In this document: positions 25,085-32,705 of the stretch, one piece after another
How positions within the stretch are numbered: position 1 is the stretch's first letter
Layout: each line of letters begins with the position of its first letter
Assembly: GCA_902826775.1 (NCBI GenBank)
Contig: CADEHE010000024.1
Span: forward strand, 1-32,955
Source: an uncultured Pseudomonadota bacterium
GTDB lineage: Bacteria > Pseudomonadota > Gammaproteobacteria > Burkholderiales > JALYOK01
Direction: 5' to 3'
DNA length: 32,955 nucleotides
The notes under the pieces: model-generated
Databases searched by the model: none
What the model saw: only the letters and a program-made list of their open reading frames with translations
Told to the model about the DNA's origin: nothing
Translations under genes and position numbers: made by a program

Positions 25085-25840
25085 ATGGCAAAGTTGATCC
25101 TAAGCGTTGATGGACAAGTGCTGAACGAGTTTCCTCTCGATAAGGAGCGCGTAACCATCGGGCGCAAGTCCGACAACGATATTCCCGTCGACAATCTTGC
25201 TGTGAGCGGTAAACACGCCGTCATTATCACGATACTCAATGATTCGTTTATGGAGGATCTTGGGAGCACGAACGGAACGTTGGTAAACGGCGCCTCGGTC
25301 AAGCGCCACTTTTTGCAGGATGGGGATGTAGTTGAGATTGGCAAGCACAAACTCAAGTACGTCAATGAAACCCCCTCCTCAACGACAGCAGAAGAGTTTG
25401 AGAAAACCATGGTGTTACGCAGACCGAGCGATTTGGCACCCCAGGTTTCGGCCGTCGACCGCGTTGCTAGTGAGACTCAGGTTGGCGCTCGATCGACAGT
25501 CACGAGCCGAACCGCCGTCGGTTCAAACGTGCGAGCTCCAAACGGTGGGGCAGCTCCTGCTGTCGCGGTTGCGCCGTCTGTCGGCATGGTTCAGGTTTTG
25601 AATGGTCAAAATGCGGGCAAGACCCTTGAATTAACGAAGTCGTTGACCACGCTCGGTAAGCCGGGTGTGCAAGTTGCGGTGATTACCAAGCGACCCAATG
25701 GTTATTTCATAACTCACGTTGAGGGAGCGAGTTTCCCGGTTGTGAACGGTGCTTCTGTGGGCGCCCAAGCCGCAGCGCTGCGGGAGAACGATGTGATCGA
25801 AATTGCGGGCGTCAAAATGGAGTTCTTCTTCAAGACCTAG
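25085..25840 (+). CDS. FHA-domain protein with a second degenerate FHA-like region
   Basis: A 251-residue cytosolic protein. Residues about 1-95 form a canonical FHA domain: the phosphothreonine-binding residues appear as IGRKSDND, SGKHA, DLGSTNGT and VNGASV. A Ser/Thr/Ala-rich linker (about 100-155) follows. Residues about 160-250 again look FHA-like (MVQVLNGQNAGKTLELTKSL, then FPVVNGASVGAQAAALRENDVIEIAGVKMEF) but lack the Arg and Ser/His signature, so this part probably does not bind phosphothreonine. AAGGTG 6 nt before the ATG is a good ribosome-binding site. Paired with the phosphatase, it should read a phosphorylation state set by an unseen kinase. Confidence 0.9.
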   Translation: MAKLILSVDGQVLNEFPLDKERVTIGRKSDNDIPVDNLAVSGKHAVIITILNDSFMEDLGSTNGTLVNGASVKRHFLQDGDVVEIGKHKLKYVNETPSSTTAEEFEKTMVLRRPSDLAPQVSAVDRVASETQVGARSTVTSRTAVGSNVRAPNGGAAPAVAVAPSVGMVQVLNGQNAGKTLELTKSLTTLGKPGVQVAVITKRPNGYFITHVEGASFPVVNGASVGAQAAALRENDVIEIAGVKMEFFFKT

Positions 25841-25893
25841 CACTGCACACCATAGCGCTAAGTCGGTGCGCCACACACGAGGCGGGGGTTGGC

Positions 25894-26652
25894 TTGAAGC
25901 TGAAGGTCCTAGGTTGCGGCGGCGGCATTGGTGGTGAAGATCGCACCACGTGCTTCATGGTCGACAATGATGTGTTGATAGACGCAGGGAGCGGACTTGC
26001 TTGCCTAAGCTTGGAGCAAATGTGCGGGCTGGAGCACGTGTTCATTACACATTCGCATATGGATCATATTGCGCTCCTGCCGATACTGCTCGATTCGGTT
26101 GGCCATATTCGCGGACGGCCTATACGTGTACACGCACTCGAAGCGACGATCCGGGCCTTGCAGGAGCACGTATTCAATTGGCGCGTCTGGCCGGATTTCA
26201 CCCGCATTCCCAGTGCAAGCCGACCATATTTGGAGTTCAATCCAATCTTGGTGGGCCAAACACTTGATCTTGATGGCAGGCGCGTGACTCCCATCTCGGC
26301 GAACCATGTGGTGCCCACCGTCGGTTACCACCTAGACAGCGGGGCAGCAAGTTTGCTCTTTAGCGGAGATACGACCGTCAACGATTCACTGTGGGATCGC
26401 TTCAATTCTTCGCCAAATGCCCGTTATCTAATCGTGGAATCCGCATTTCCTAACCGTGACCGATCGATCGCAGTAGCCTCTAAACACTATTGCCCATCAT
26501 TACTCATCCCGGATTTGGCCAAACTGACTGGTCGGCCGGAGATATACGTCACGCACATGAAACCAGGAGAGACCGAGACGATTATGCAGGAGCTACGCGA
26601 GAGTCCCCTGGCCCTTAAGCCACTTTCGAACGGGCAGTTGTTCGATTTCTAG
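25894..26652 (+). CDS. Metallo-beta-lactamase-fold hydrolase, class II cyclic-nucleotide phosphodiesterase-like
   Basis: A 252-residue MBL-fold enzyme. The zinc motif THSHMDH lies at 52-58 and the later metal-binding positions at SANHVVP, LLFSGDTT and THMKPGE. The opening KVLGCGGGIGGEDRTTCFMVDNDVLIDAGSG resembles the 3',5'-cyclic-nucleotide phosphodiesterase branch, so a cyclic nucleotide is a possible substrate, but this is inference. The start is TTG at 25894 with GGCGGGGGT just before it. It lies in the same orientation between the FHA gene (53 nt gap) and the ATPase gene (95 nt gap), suggesting a role in the same signalling module. Confidence 0.85.
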   Translation: MKLKVLGCGGGIGGEDRTTCFMVDNDVLIDAGSGLACLSLEQMCGLEHVFITHSHMDHIALLPILLDSVGHIRGRPIRVHALEATIRALQEHVFNWRVWPDFTRIPSASRPYLEFNPILVGQTLDLDGRRVTPISANHVVPTVGYHLDSGAASLLFSGDTTVNDSLWDRFNSSPNARYLIVESAFPNRDRSIAVASKHYCPSLLIPDLAKLTGRPEIYVTHMKPGETETIMQELRESPLALKPLSNGQLFDF

Positions 26653-26747
26653 CGAGTATTAGGCTGTGTGACAATGTGTATCCCCCCAATTACTGCTACT
26701 AACCCTGTGATATTCTCAATGGGGCTTAGAATCTTTGAGATGTTGCG

Positions 26748-29099
26748 ATGAGTGCTCTAGCTGAAAAAGAATTTGGTAGCGCTGAAGGCGCGGGCTCTCT
26801 GCAGGAAATAATTGCAAAAATTCAAGCTGCTCGTAGCTTTGACGAGAAAGTTAATGAGCTCGGACAGGAAATTTGCGATCTTTTCCGCGCCGAACGCATT
26901 ACGGTTTATGCGCTGAGCGAAGATCGCCTTGCGCTTGTAGCGCGCGTTAAGACGGGTCTCACATCATTCCGCGACCTCAAACTTCCTATCACAGAGGCCA
27001 GCATCGCCGGCTTTGCGGCTTTCCACAAACGCACTCTGCATATCGCTGATGTTTACGATGAAGGCGAACTCAAGCGTCATAGCCCGCGCCTCAGCTTTTT
27101 GAAGGAAGTAGATAAGCGCACAGGGTACCGGACAAAGCAAATGCTGGTGGCTCCTGTTCTCGATCCTGAGGATCCAAAGTTATTGCTCGGGTGCGTGCAG
27201 CTGATAAACACGCGCGACGGCACGCCTTTCACGCAGAATTCCGTTGAGTTGGCGCAAGAGTTATGCAAAGGGCTGGCCAGCGTCTTGCGATCGCGCAGCA
27301 GTTCCAGCAAGTTGCGCACAAAGTACGATCAGCTCATTACAGATGGCGTGATCTCGGGAGGCGAACTAGAACTCGCCACGCGAACAGCGCGGCGGAAAGG
27401 GAAGGATATTGAGGAGATCCTGGTCGAAGAGTTTCAAGTAAAACCTAGTGCGATCGGCCAGTCGCTTGCTTCTTTCTTCGGTGTTGACTACGAGCCGTTT
27501 AAATCGGATCGGGTTAAACCCATGGATCTGCTAAAGACGATCAAGCGCGAGTATGCCGAGAACAATCAGTGGTTGCCGCTGGATGATTCAAAGGACGGTC
27601 TGATTGTTGTTACTCCCGATCCGGAGCGTCTACGCAGCTCGCAAATCGCCAAGCACGTCTTCCCCAAGCACAAGATCATATATCGTGTCACCAGCGGCAT
27701 TGAATTCATCCAGACGCTAGAGCAATTCTATGGCGATTCAATGGGTAGCGGCAACATCGGCGATTTGTTGTCCTCCATGGAAGACGGCGAAGGCGAGGAA
27801 CTCGCAGCGGTTAGTCAAGAAGAGCTGTCTGCTGCGTCCGAGAACGAACTGGTCAAGTTCGTCAACAAGATGATTTATGACGCATACAGCCAGAACGCGT
27901 CTGATATTCATATTGAACCCTACCCGGGCAAAAACAAGACGCTAATCCGTTTTCGCCGTGACGGGAGCTTGCTCAATTACATCGAGGTCCCTTCCAGTTA
28001 TCGCAGTCCGCTGGTAACTCGCCTGAAGATCATGTGCGATCTTGACATCTCCGAGCGGCGCAAACCACAGGATGGCAAGATCAAGTTCAAGAAGTTTGCG
28101 CCTCTGGATATCGAGTTGCGCGTGGCTACTATCCCCACTGCCGGGGGGTTGGAAGACGTAGTCATGCGTATTCTTGCCTCGGGTGAGCCGCTGCCGCTGG
28201 ACAAAATCGGTCTGTCCAAGGGCAACTTAGAAAACCTTAAGACCATCATCGCTAAGCCCTACGGCGCATTTTTTGTCTGCGGTCCAACCGGTTCTGGCAA
28301 GACGACGACTCTTCATTCGGTGCTGGCGGCGCTGAACGATTCAGAGACCAAGATCTGGACCGCCGAAGATCCCGTCGAAATTACGCAGAAAGGTCTCCGC
28401 CAAGTTCAGATGAACAACAAGGCGGGGCTTAATTTTGCGACCGCCATGCGCGCATTCTTGCGCGCCGATCCGGATATCATCATGGTCGGTGAGATGCGCG
28501 ACAAGGAAACGGTCTCTATCGGAATTGAGGCCTCGCTAACTGGCCACTTGGTACTATCGACTTTGCACACGAACAGCGCGCCGGAAAGTATTATCCGCTT
28601 GCTAGATATGGGCATGGATCCATTCAACTTCGCAGATGCGCTCTTGGGCGTGCTGGCGCAGCGTCTAACCAAACGCTTATGTTCGAAGTGCAAGAAACCG
28701 CATGCAGCGAGTCCTGAAGAGATTAAGAGGCTCATTACCGAGTATTGCGAAGAGCTAATCAATTTGCCAGAGTGGAAGAAAGATCCGCAAGCAGGCTACA
28801 AGAAGATTTATGATGAATGGGTGAAGCAATTCGCCAACCAAAAAGGCGAGATCATTGTTTACGAGCCCATTGGCTGCGAAGTGTGCAACGGAACGGGCTA
28901 CAAAGGCCGCGTTGGTTTGCACGAGCTCTTAGTGGGGACTGACGCCGTCAAGAAAGACATCCAGGGTCGCGCTCGCGTGGCCGATATGCTGATAACCGCG
29001 CTGAGCGAGGGCATGCGTACCCTAAAGCAAGACGGAATTGAGAAGATCCTCCAAGGCATCACTGATCTCGCGCAGGTCCGCGCGGTGTGCATCAAGTAG
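26748..29099 (+). CDS. GAF-domain GspE/PilB-family secretion or pilus assembly ATPase
   Basis: A 783-residue hexameric-type ATPase. Residues about 20-195 form a GAF domain (FRAERITVYALSEDRLALVAR, then MLVAPVLDP and LLGCVQLINT). Residues about 205-330 match the GspE/MshE N-terminal region. The motor carries Walker A GPTGSGKT (512-519), the Asp box IWTAEDPVE, Walker B LRADPDIIMVGEMRD and the His box HLVLSTLHTNSAPESIIRLL. A four-cysteine zinc site comprises CSKC (645-648) and CEVC (710-713). The GAF domain is unusual for PilB or GspE and suggests ligand-controlled motor activity. No pilC, pilin or secretin gene is adjacent, so its machine must be encoded elsewhere or it may be an orphan regulator-type ATPase. 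Confidence 0.93.
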   Translation: MSALAEKEFGSAEGAGSLQEIIAKIQAARSFDEKVNELGQEICDLFRAERITVYALSEDRLALVARVKTGLTSFRDLKLPITEASIAGFAAFHKRTLHIADVYDEGELKRHSPRLSFLKEVDKRTGYRTKQMLVAPVLDPEDPKLLLGCVQLINTRDGTPFTQNSVELAQELCKGLASVLRSRSSSSKLRTKYDQLITDGVISGGELELATRTARRKGKDIEEILVEEFQVKPSAIGQSLASFFGVDYEPFKSDRVKPMDLLKTIKREYAENNQWLPLDDSKDGLIVVTPDPERLRSSQIAKHVFPKHKIIYRVTSGIEFIQTLEQFYGDSMGSGNIGDLLSSMEDGEGEELAAVSQEELSAASENELVKFVNKMIYDAYSQNASDIHIEPYPGKNKTLIRFRRDGSLLNYIEVPSSYRSPLVTRLKIMCDLDISERRKPQDGKIKFKKFAPLDIELRVATIPTAGGLEDVVMRILASGEPLPLDKIGLSKGNLENLKTIIAKPYGAFFVCGPTGSGKTTTLHSVLAALNDSETKIWTAEDPVEITQKGLRQVQMNNKAGLNFATAMRAFLRADPDIIMVGEMRDKETVSIGIEASLTGHLVLSTLHTNSAPESIIRLLDMGMDPFNFADALLGVLAQRLTKRLCSKCKKPHAASPEEIKRLITEYCEELINLPEWKKDPQAGYKKIYDEWVKQFANQKGEIIVYEPIGCEVCNGTGYKGRVGLHELLVGTDAVKKDIQGRARVADMLITALSEGMRTLKQDGIEKILQGITDLAQVRAVCIK

Positions 29100-29317
29100 C
29101 GCTGCTGTGAGTTAAAACGGCAGGGCGCTTCGATCCGCGGTTGATCCAAATATCAGCGGCGCTTTTCCGATTTCTATCATATAAGAGATCGTCGCCCTCT
29201 ACGCCACCGGCTTCTCCGTAGGGGACATCAGATCGAGGCACGCACGCAAAAATGTAACCTTGCCCCTTTGCGACGCCCTTCGTTGCTCGTTGATTCAGAA
29301 TTGACTTGATACGCAGC
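29092..29317 (-). pseudogene. C-terminal fragment of an IS66-interrupted gene of unknown function
   Basis: The 3' part of a gene cut by the IS66 element. Reading the minus strand from the target duplication gives LRIKSILNQRATKGV, then GYIFACVPRSDVPYGEAGG, DDLLYDRN and a tail ending LTHSSAT, with a TGA at 29092. Removing the element and one 8-bp duplication joins it in frame to the fragment at 31902-32266, giving a 196-residue protein. Its end overlaps the convergent ATPase stop by 8 nt. A GTG at 29319 could in principle restart translation, but no Shine-Dalgarno is seen. Family not recognised. Confidence 0.7.
29098..29129 (+). terminator. Bulged hairpin at the end of the ATPase gene
   Basis: AGCGCTGC (29098-29105) can pair with GCA-GG-GCGCT (29120-29129), with a GG bulge and a 14-nt loop, right at the ATPase stop codon. 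No T-run follows, so it is at best a weak terminator. It lies where the ATPase gene meets the convergent interrupted gene. Confidence 0.25.
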
Positions 29318-29325
29318 ACTATGTG
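29318..29325. repeat. IS66 target-site duplication, left copy
   Basis: ACTATGTG directly abuts the element's left end and is identical to 31902-31909. An 8-bp duplication is the normal size for IS66-family insertion. Confidence 0.95.
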
Positions 29326-29347
29326 GTAAGCGTCCGCCCAGCACCGT
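29326..29347. repeat. IS66 left terminal inverted repeat (downstream of tnpC)
   Basis: GTAAGCGTCCGCC plus nine further bases. It is the inverted partner of 31880-31901, with three mismatches. Confidence 0.93.
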
Positions 29348-29367
29348 CGTTGAAGCTGTGAGTTAGA

Positions 29368-31002
29368 TCAGGCGGCGAGGCGTTGCTCGGGTTGCAGCAG
29401 AGCGGCGACGTTCCAGGGAAGTAGTTCAGCGATGCGCTTGGCGGGGTGCTCGGCGATGTGCTCCAGCACGTGGGCAAGATAGGCTTCAGGGTTCATGCCA
29501 TTCAGTTTCGCGCTGCCGATCAAGCTGTAGATCGCTGCGGCGCGCTCGCCGCCAGTGTCGGAGCCGGCGAACAGCCAGTTTTTGCGACCCAGCGCGCAAG
29601 CGCGCAGCGCACGCTCGGCGATGTTGTTGTCCATCTCGATCATCCCGTCTTCGCAATAGCGTGTCAGGGCTGCCCAGCGCGCTAAGCTGTATCGGATCGC
29701 GTTGGCGAGCTCGGATTTCTTCGACACGGTGGCGAGCGTTTGGCTGAGCCATTCGTGCAGATCTTGCAGCAGTGCTTTGGCGCGCAATTGGCACTGCTCT
29801 TTACGCACCTCGGGCGATTGGCCGCGAATGTCGCTCTCAATCTCGTAGAGTTGACCGATGCGTCGCAAGGCCTCGGCGGCAATCGGCGAGTTGTTCGCCA
29901 TGAAGATGTCGTAGAACTTACGCCGTGCGTGCGCCCAGCACGCGGCCTCCAAGATCGGGCCTGGCTTTCGATCTTCTTTATAAAGCGGATCGAAGCCCGC
30001 ATAGGCGTCGGCCTGTAGCACGCCGCTGAACTCGCGTAAGTGCCCCAGCGGATGCTCACCTTTGCGATCCGGCGAGTAGGCGAACTACACCGCCGGCGGG
30101 TCGGTGCTGCCGCTGGCGCGATCATCACGCACGTAAGTCCATAATCGCCCGGTCTTGGTCTTGCCGCGCCCGGGCTCCAACACCGGCACCGGCGTGTCGT
30201 CGGCGTGTAGCTTACCCGAGCGCAGCACGTAATCTTTAAGGGCTAGAGCGAGCAAATCGAGCAATCGCGCTGAGCTACCGACCCAATCGGCCAGCGTGGA
30301 GCGCGAGAGCTCCACGCCTTCGCGTGCATAGATCTCGCTTTGGCGGTAGAGCGGTTGGTGGTCGGCGTATTTGGCCACCAGCACGTGCGCCAGCAACCCC
30401 GGCCCTGGCAAACCGCGATCAATCGGGCGCTGTGGGGCCGGCGCTTGCACGAATACGTGGCACTGCGGACAGGAGAGTTTGGGGCGCACGTGGCGAATGA
30501 CTTTGAAGCTCGCCGGCACGTAGTCCAGCACTTCACTGACATCCTCGCCGATCTTGATGAGCGCCGCGCCGCAGGTGCGGCAATTGCACGCGGGGGTGTG
30601 CTCGATTCTCTGCCGCGGCAAGTGTGCAGGTAGTTCGCGCGGCCTTTGCGTTGCCGGCGCGGTGGTCTGTGCAGAGGATGCCATTTCAGCTGGCGCTGGC
30701 TGGGCCGTCGACTGATTGGCCTCCAGGTCTTCCACCAGCAGTTCGAGCTGCGCGAGCTGCTCGCCGATACGCTCGGAGGAGCGGCCGAACTGCGTGCGCT
30801 TGAAGCGCGCGATCTGCAACTTCAGCTTCTCGATCAGCAGCGTGAGCAGCTGGCCTTCTTGTTCTTTTGCCGTCAGGGCGCCTTGCATTGCATCCAGACG
30901 CACATCGCGCTCGACGATCATCCGCTTGAGAGCTTCGATGTCGTCGGGTAACGTGTGCGTCTGCATACCGGTTACAGTACACGTGCGCGCGTGCGTCGAC
31001 AA
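29368..31002 (-). pseudogene. tnpC: IS66 transposase TnpC, interrupted by an in-frame amber codon
   Basis: A 544-codon frame for the IS66 DDE transposase, broken by one TAG at 30087-30085. The upstream 305 codons contain the leucine-zipper-like N-terminus, the Cys-rich zinc region (CNCRTCG and CPQC) and the first catalytic Asp in LHADDTPVP. The downstream 238 codons hold the second Asp region (LQADAYAGFDPLY) and the glutamate region DNNIAERALR, then the C-terminal IS66 domain. The two parts are in the same frame. TAG sits between PPAV and FAYSPDRKGEHP, where IS66 transposases normally have Trp, so a single TGG-to-TAG change explains it. Inactive unless the amber is suppressed. Confidence 0.93.
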
Positions 31003-31030
31003 TAAGAAATCGATTCTTACGTGCGCTTTT

Positions 31031-31378
31031 TTACGCTGCGTGTTGCGGGCGCCACGAACGTTGCGGCGCTCGCCAGTCGATGCCTTCCAACAGCATCGAT
31101 AGCTGCGCTTGCGTCAGATGCACGCGACCCGATGTTGCTTGCGGCCAGACGAAGCGTCCGCGCTCTAAGCGCTTGGCGAATAGGCATAGGGCTTCGTCTG
31201 CATACCAGAGCAGCTTGATGCGATCGCCACGCTTGCCGCGGAAGACGAAGACGTGGCCGCTGTAGGGATCGTCCTGTAACGCGGTCGATACCAACGCGGC
31301 CAACCCGTCAAAGCCTTTGCGCATATCGGTGATGCCGGCTACTAACCATACGCGGGTGCTGCCGGCCAGTGCAATCAT
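31031..31378 (-). CDS. tnpB: IS66 accessory protein TnpB
   Basis: A 115-residue IS66 Orf2 protein with the family pattern VWLVAGITDMRKGFDGLAALV, then HVFVFRGKRGDRIKLLWYAD and LCLFAKRLERGRFVWP. It is required with TnpA and TnpC for transposition in studied IS66 elements; its exact activity is unknown. The start overlaps the tnpA stop as ATGA (31375-31378), which implies coupled translation. It is complete and intact. Confidence 0.96.
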   Translation of the reverse strand: MIALAGSTRVWLVAGITDMRKGFDGLAALVSTALQDDPYSGHVFVFRGKRGDRIKLLWYADEALCLFAKRLERGRFVWPQATSGRVHLTQAQLSMLLEGIDWRAPQRSWRPQHAA

Positions 31379-31851
31379 GTACTACGCGGCAGACAGGCAA
31401 GCACCACGGCGAGTTGCCGCGCACTAACCGCACCTCGCAAAACGATCCGCGCGCCAGCGTACTCGATCTCGATGCTGCCCGGGGCTTGCGCCTTCGGCTT
31501 CGCTGGTTCGACGCGTGTTGTGGCTGGCCTCGTCGCGACAGCTTCGCTTATCACCGGTAGCAGCACAGCGGGCGCCGCCGCATGGCTCTTCGTCACCGCC
31601 CCGGTCTTGCCGCGTTGCTTACGCTGGTAGTGCACGATCCATTTGCGCAGTAAGTTGGCATTGACGCCATTGGCTAACGCGCTCGCCGCCACCGACACAC
31701 CGGGCTGTAAACACGCTTCAACCAGCGCGCGCTTGCCCGCTTCGCTGTAGACGCAGCGACCGTCGCCCTTGCGACCGGTGATCAGCCCTTCAATTCTGGG
31801 TGCCGCGCGTTCCTTCATATAGGTGTCCACCTTGCTGTAAGTGTCCACCAT
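31375..31851 (-). CDS. tnpA: IS66 accessory protein TnpA
   Basis: A 158-residue IS66 Orf1 protein with a helix-turn-helix of the transposase_8/IS3-Orf-A type (RALVEACLQPGVSVAASALANGVNANLLRKWI in pieces). It ends with EIEYAGARIVLRG and RQLAVVLACLP, the usual IS66 Orf1 C-terminus. It is the first gene of the element, starting about 50 nt inside the right inverted repeat. Presumed DNA-binding. Complete and intact. Confidence 0.93.
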   Translation of the reverse strand: MVDTYSKVDTYMKERAAPRIEGLITGRKGDGRCVYSEAGKRALVEACLQPGVSVAASALANGVNANLLRKWIVHYQRKQRGKTGAVTKSHAAAPAVLLPVISEAVATRPATTRVEPAKPKAQAPGSIEIEYAGARIVLRGAVSARQLAVVLACLPRST

Positions 31852-31879
31852 CGTGACAGCCTACCTACTCAGACTCAAT

Positions 31880-31901
31880 ACGGTATTCGGCGGACGCTTA
31901 C
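31880..31901. repeat. IS66 right terminal inverted repeat (upstream of tnpA)
   Basis: Inverted partner of 29326-29347. On the minus strand it starts GTAAGCGTCCGCC and agrees at 19 of 22 positions. Confidence 0.93.
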
Positions 31902-31909
31902 ACTATGTG
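31902..31909. repeat. IS66 target-site duplication, right copy
   Basis: ACTATGTG, identical to 29318-29325 and adjacent to the right end of the element. Confidence 0.95.
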
Positions 31910-32266
31910 TGACAGACATGCTGTTGTACCGACGAGGTAGGCTTCGAATCGTCGACCCGGTAAGGAAAGAAACCACCTGGTGACTTCTCTTTCTCGTTGT
32001 ATATACGCCAGTCTCATCAGGTCATTGTCAATCGGCACATAGCTTCCCCGAGGAAACCACGCTTCCGATCCAAAACGGAACCCCAAAGATGTCGTTAGGA
32101 AACCGTATTGTGTCCGAATCGTGTCCTTGTCTCGCTCTATCAATCGCCTGATCCTGTCGGTATGTTCGCGTGGCAACGCAGATACGGAGCGATCTAAAGG
32201 AGTATCGCTAAGAGGCTTTGATCCCTTGAATAGCTGCTGAATTGCACGCTTGAGCTCACGCCGCAT
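31902..32266 (-). pseudogene. N-terminal fragment of an IS66-interrupted gene of unknown function
   Basis: About 121 codons of a gene from ATG 32266 (AGGGAAGAA directly upstream as ribosome-binding site) to the IS66 insertion; in the present sequence the frame ends at a TAA within the element. It contains VSALPREHTDRIRRLIERDK, then SLGFRFGSEAWFPRGSYV and VTRWFLSLPGRRFEAYLV. It has no signal peptide or membrane helix, and I recognise no family. It is third in a minus-strand run behind the toxin-like and immunity-like genes, 25 nt after the latter's stop. It rejoins in frame with 29317-29092 to make 196 residues. Confidence 0.7.
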
Positions 32267-32291
32267 TTCTTCCCTATTACCCGCCTAAACC

Positions 32292-32705
32292 TCAACTTCT
32301 AAATCCATGCTGCCTTCTCAAGTCGTGAATCGCTTGGGAGTAGGCCGCCAGGTAGTCGTCGGGATTCTCAGTCAAGTCGGATGCGTGCTTCTCAAGGAAC
32401 GAGAGAACAGCCGACACAATTCGGTGTCCATGTTTTGCTGCGTTCTGAAGTCGAATCTCCTTCGCCTCTTCTGGCGCAACGGCGTTCGCAAGTATGCCCA
32501 ATACCAACTGGTCTTGATTTGAGAATGGTCCGGATACCAAAATATTCATACCCGAATCGTAGCGCTCACTCACAAACTCCAGTCGAAGGACGTTCGGTTT
32601 CTCAAACTCCTTCGCGTACTCACCGACCTTGGTTTGAACTAATCCAAGATTCTCAAAACGCTGACTTAACTGTCCGAACACAAGATCGAGTTCCGAGATC
32701 TTCAT
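32292..32705 (-). CDS. Hypothetical protein, possible immunity protein
   Basis: A 137-residue soluble protein, mildly acidic, with mixed strand and helix character (KPNVLRLEFVSERYDSGMNI, then GILANAVAPEEAKEIRLQNA and VLSFLEKHASDL). No known family recognised. The start ATG overlaps the preceding gene's stop as ATGA (32702-32705), which shows tight coupling. Such a small coupled gene directly behind a toxin-like C-terminus is the usual place for an immunity gene, so I suggest that role by position only. Confidence 0.6.
   Translation of the reverse strand: MKISELDLVFGQLSQRFENLGLVQTKVGEYAKEFEKPNVLRLEFVSERYDSGMNILVSGPFSNQDQLVLGILANAVAPEEAKEIRLQNAAKHGHRIVSAVLSFLEKHASDLTENPDDYLAAYSQAIHDLRRQHGFRS

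Larger units (their letters stand above)
29326..31901 (-). mobile_element. Complete IS66-family insertion sequence (2576 bp)
   Basis: Bounded by 22-bp inverted repeats (29326-29347 and 31880-31901) that match at 19 of 22 positions, with outer 13 bases GTAAGCGTCCGCC identical, and by an exact 8-bp target duplication. It encodes the usual three genes in the order tnpA, tnpB, tnpC on the minus strand, with the tnpA/tnpB ATGA overlap. The flanks and duplication show no decay, so insertion looks recent. One nonsense codon in tnpC probably makes this copy unable to move by itself. Confidence 0.97.

Noticed and set aside
31031..31851. tnpA and tnpB as possible CRISPR-like TnpB/IscB nucleases
   Set aside because: The name TnpB is shared, but these are the short IS66 Orf1/Orf2 proteins. 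They lack RuvC motifs and a guide-RNA region.
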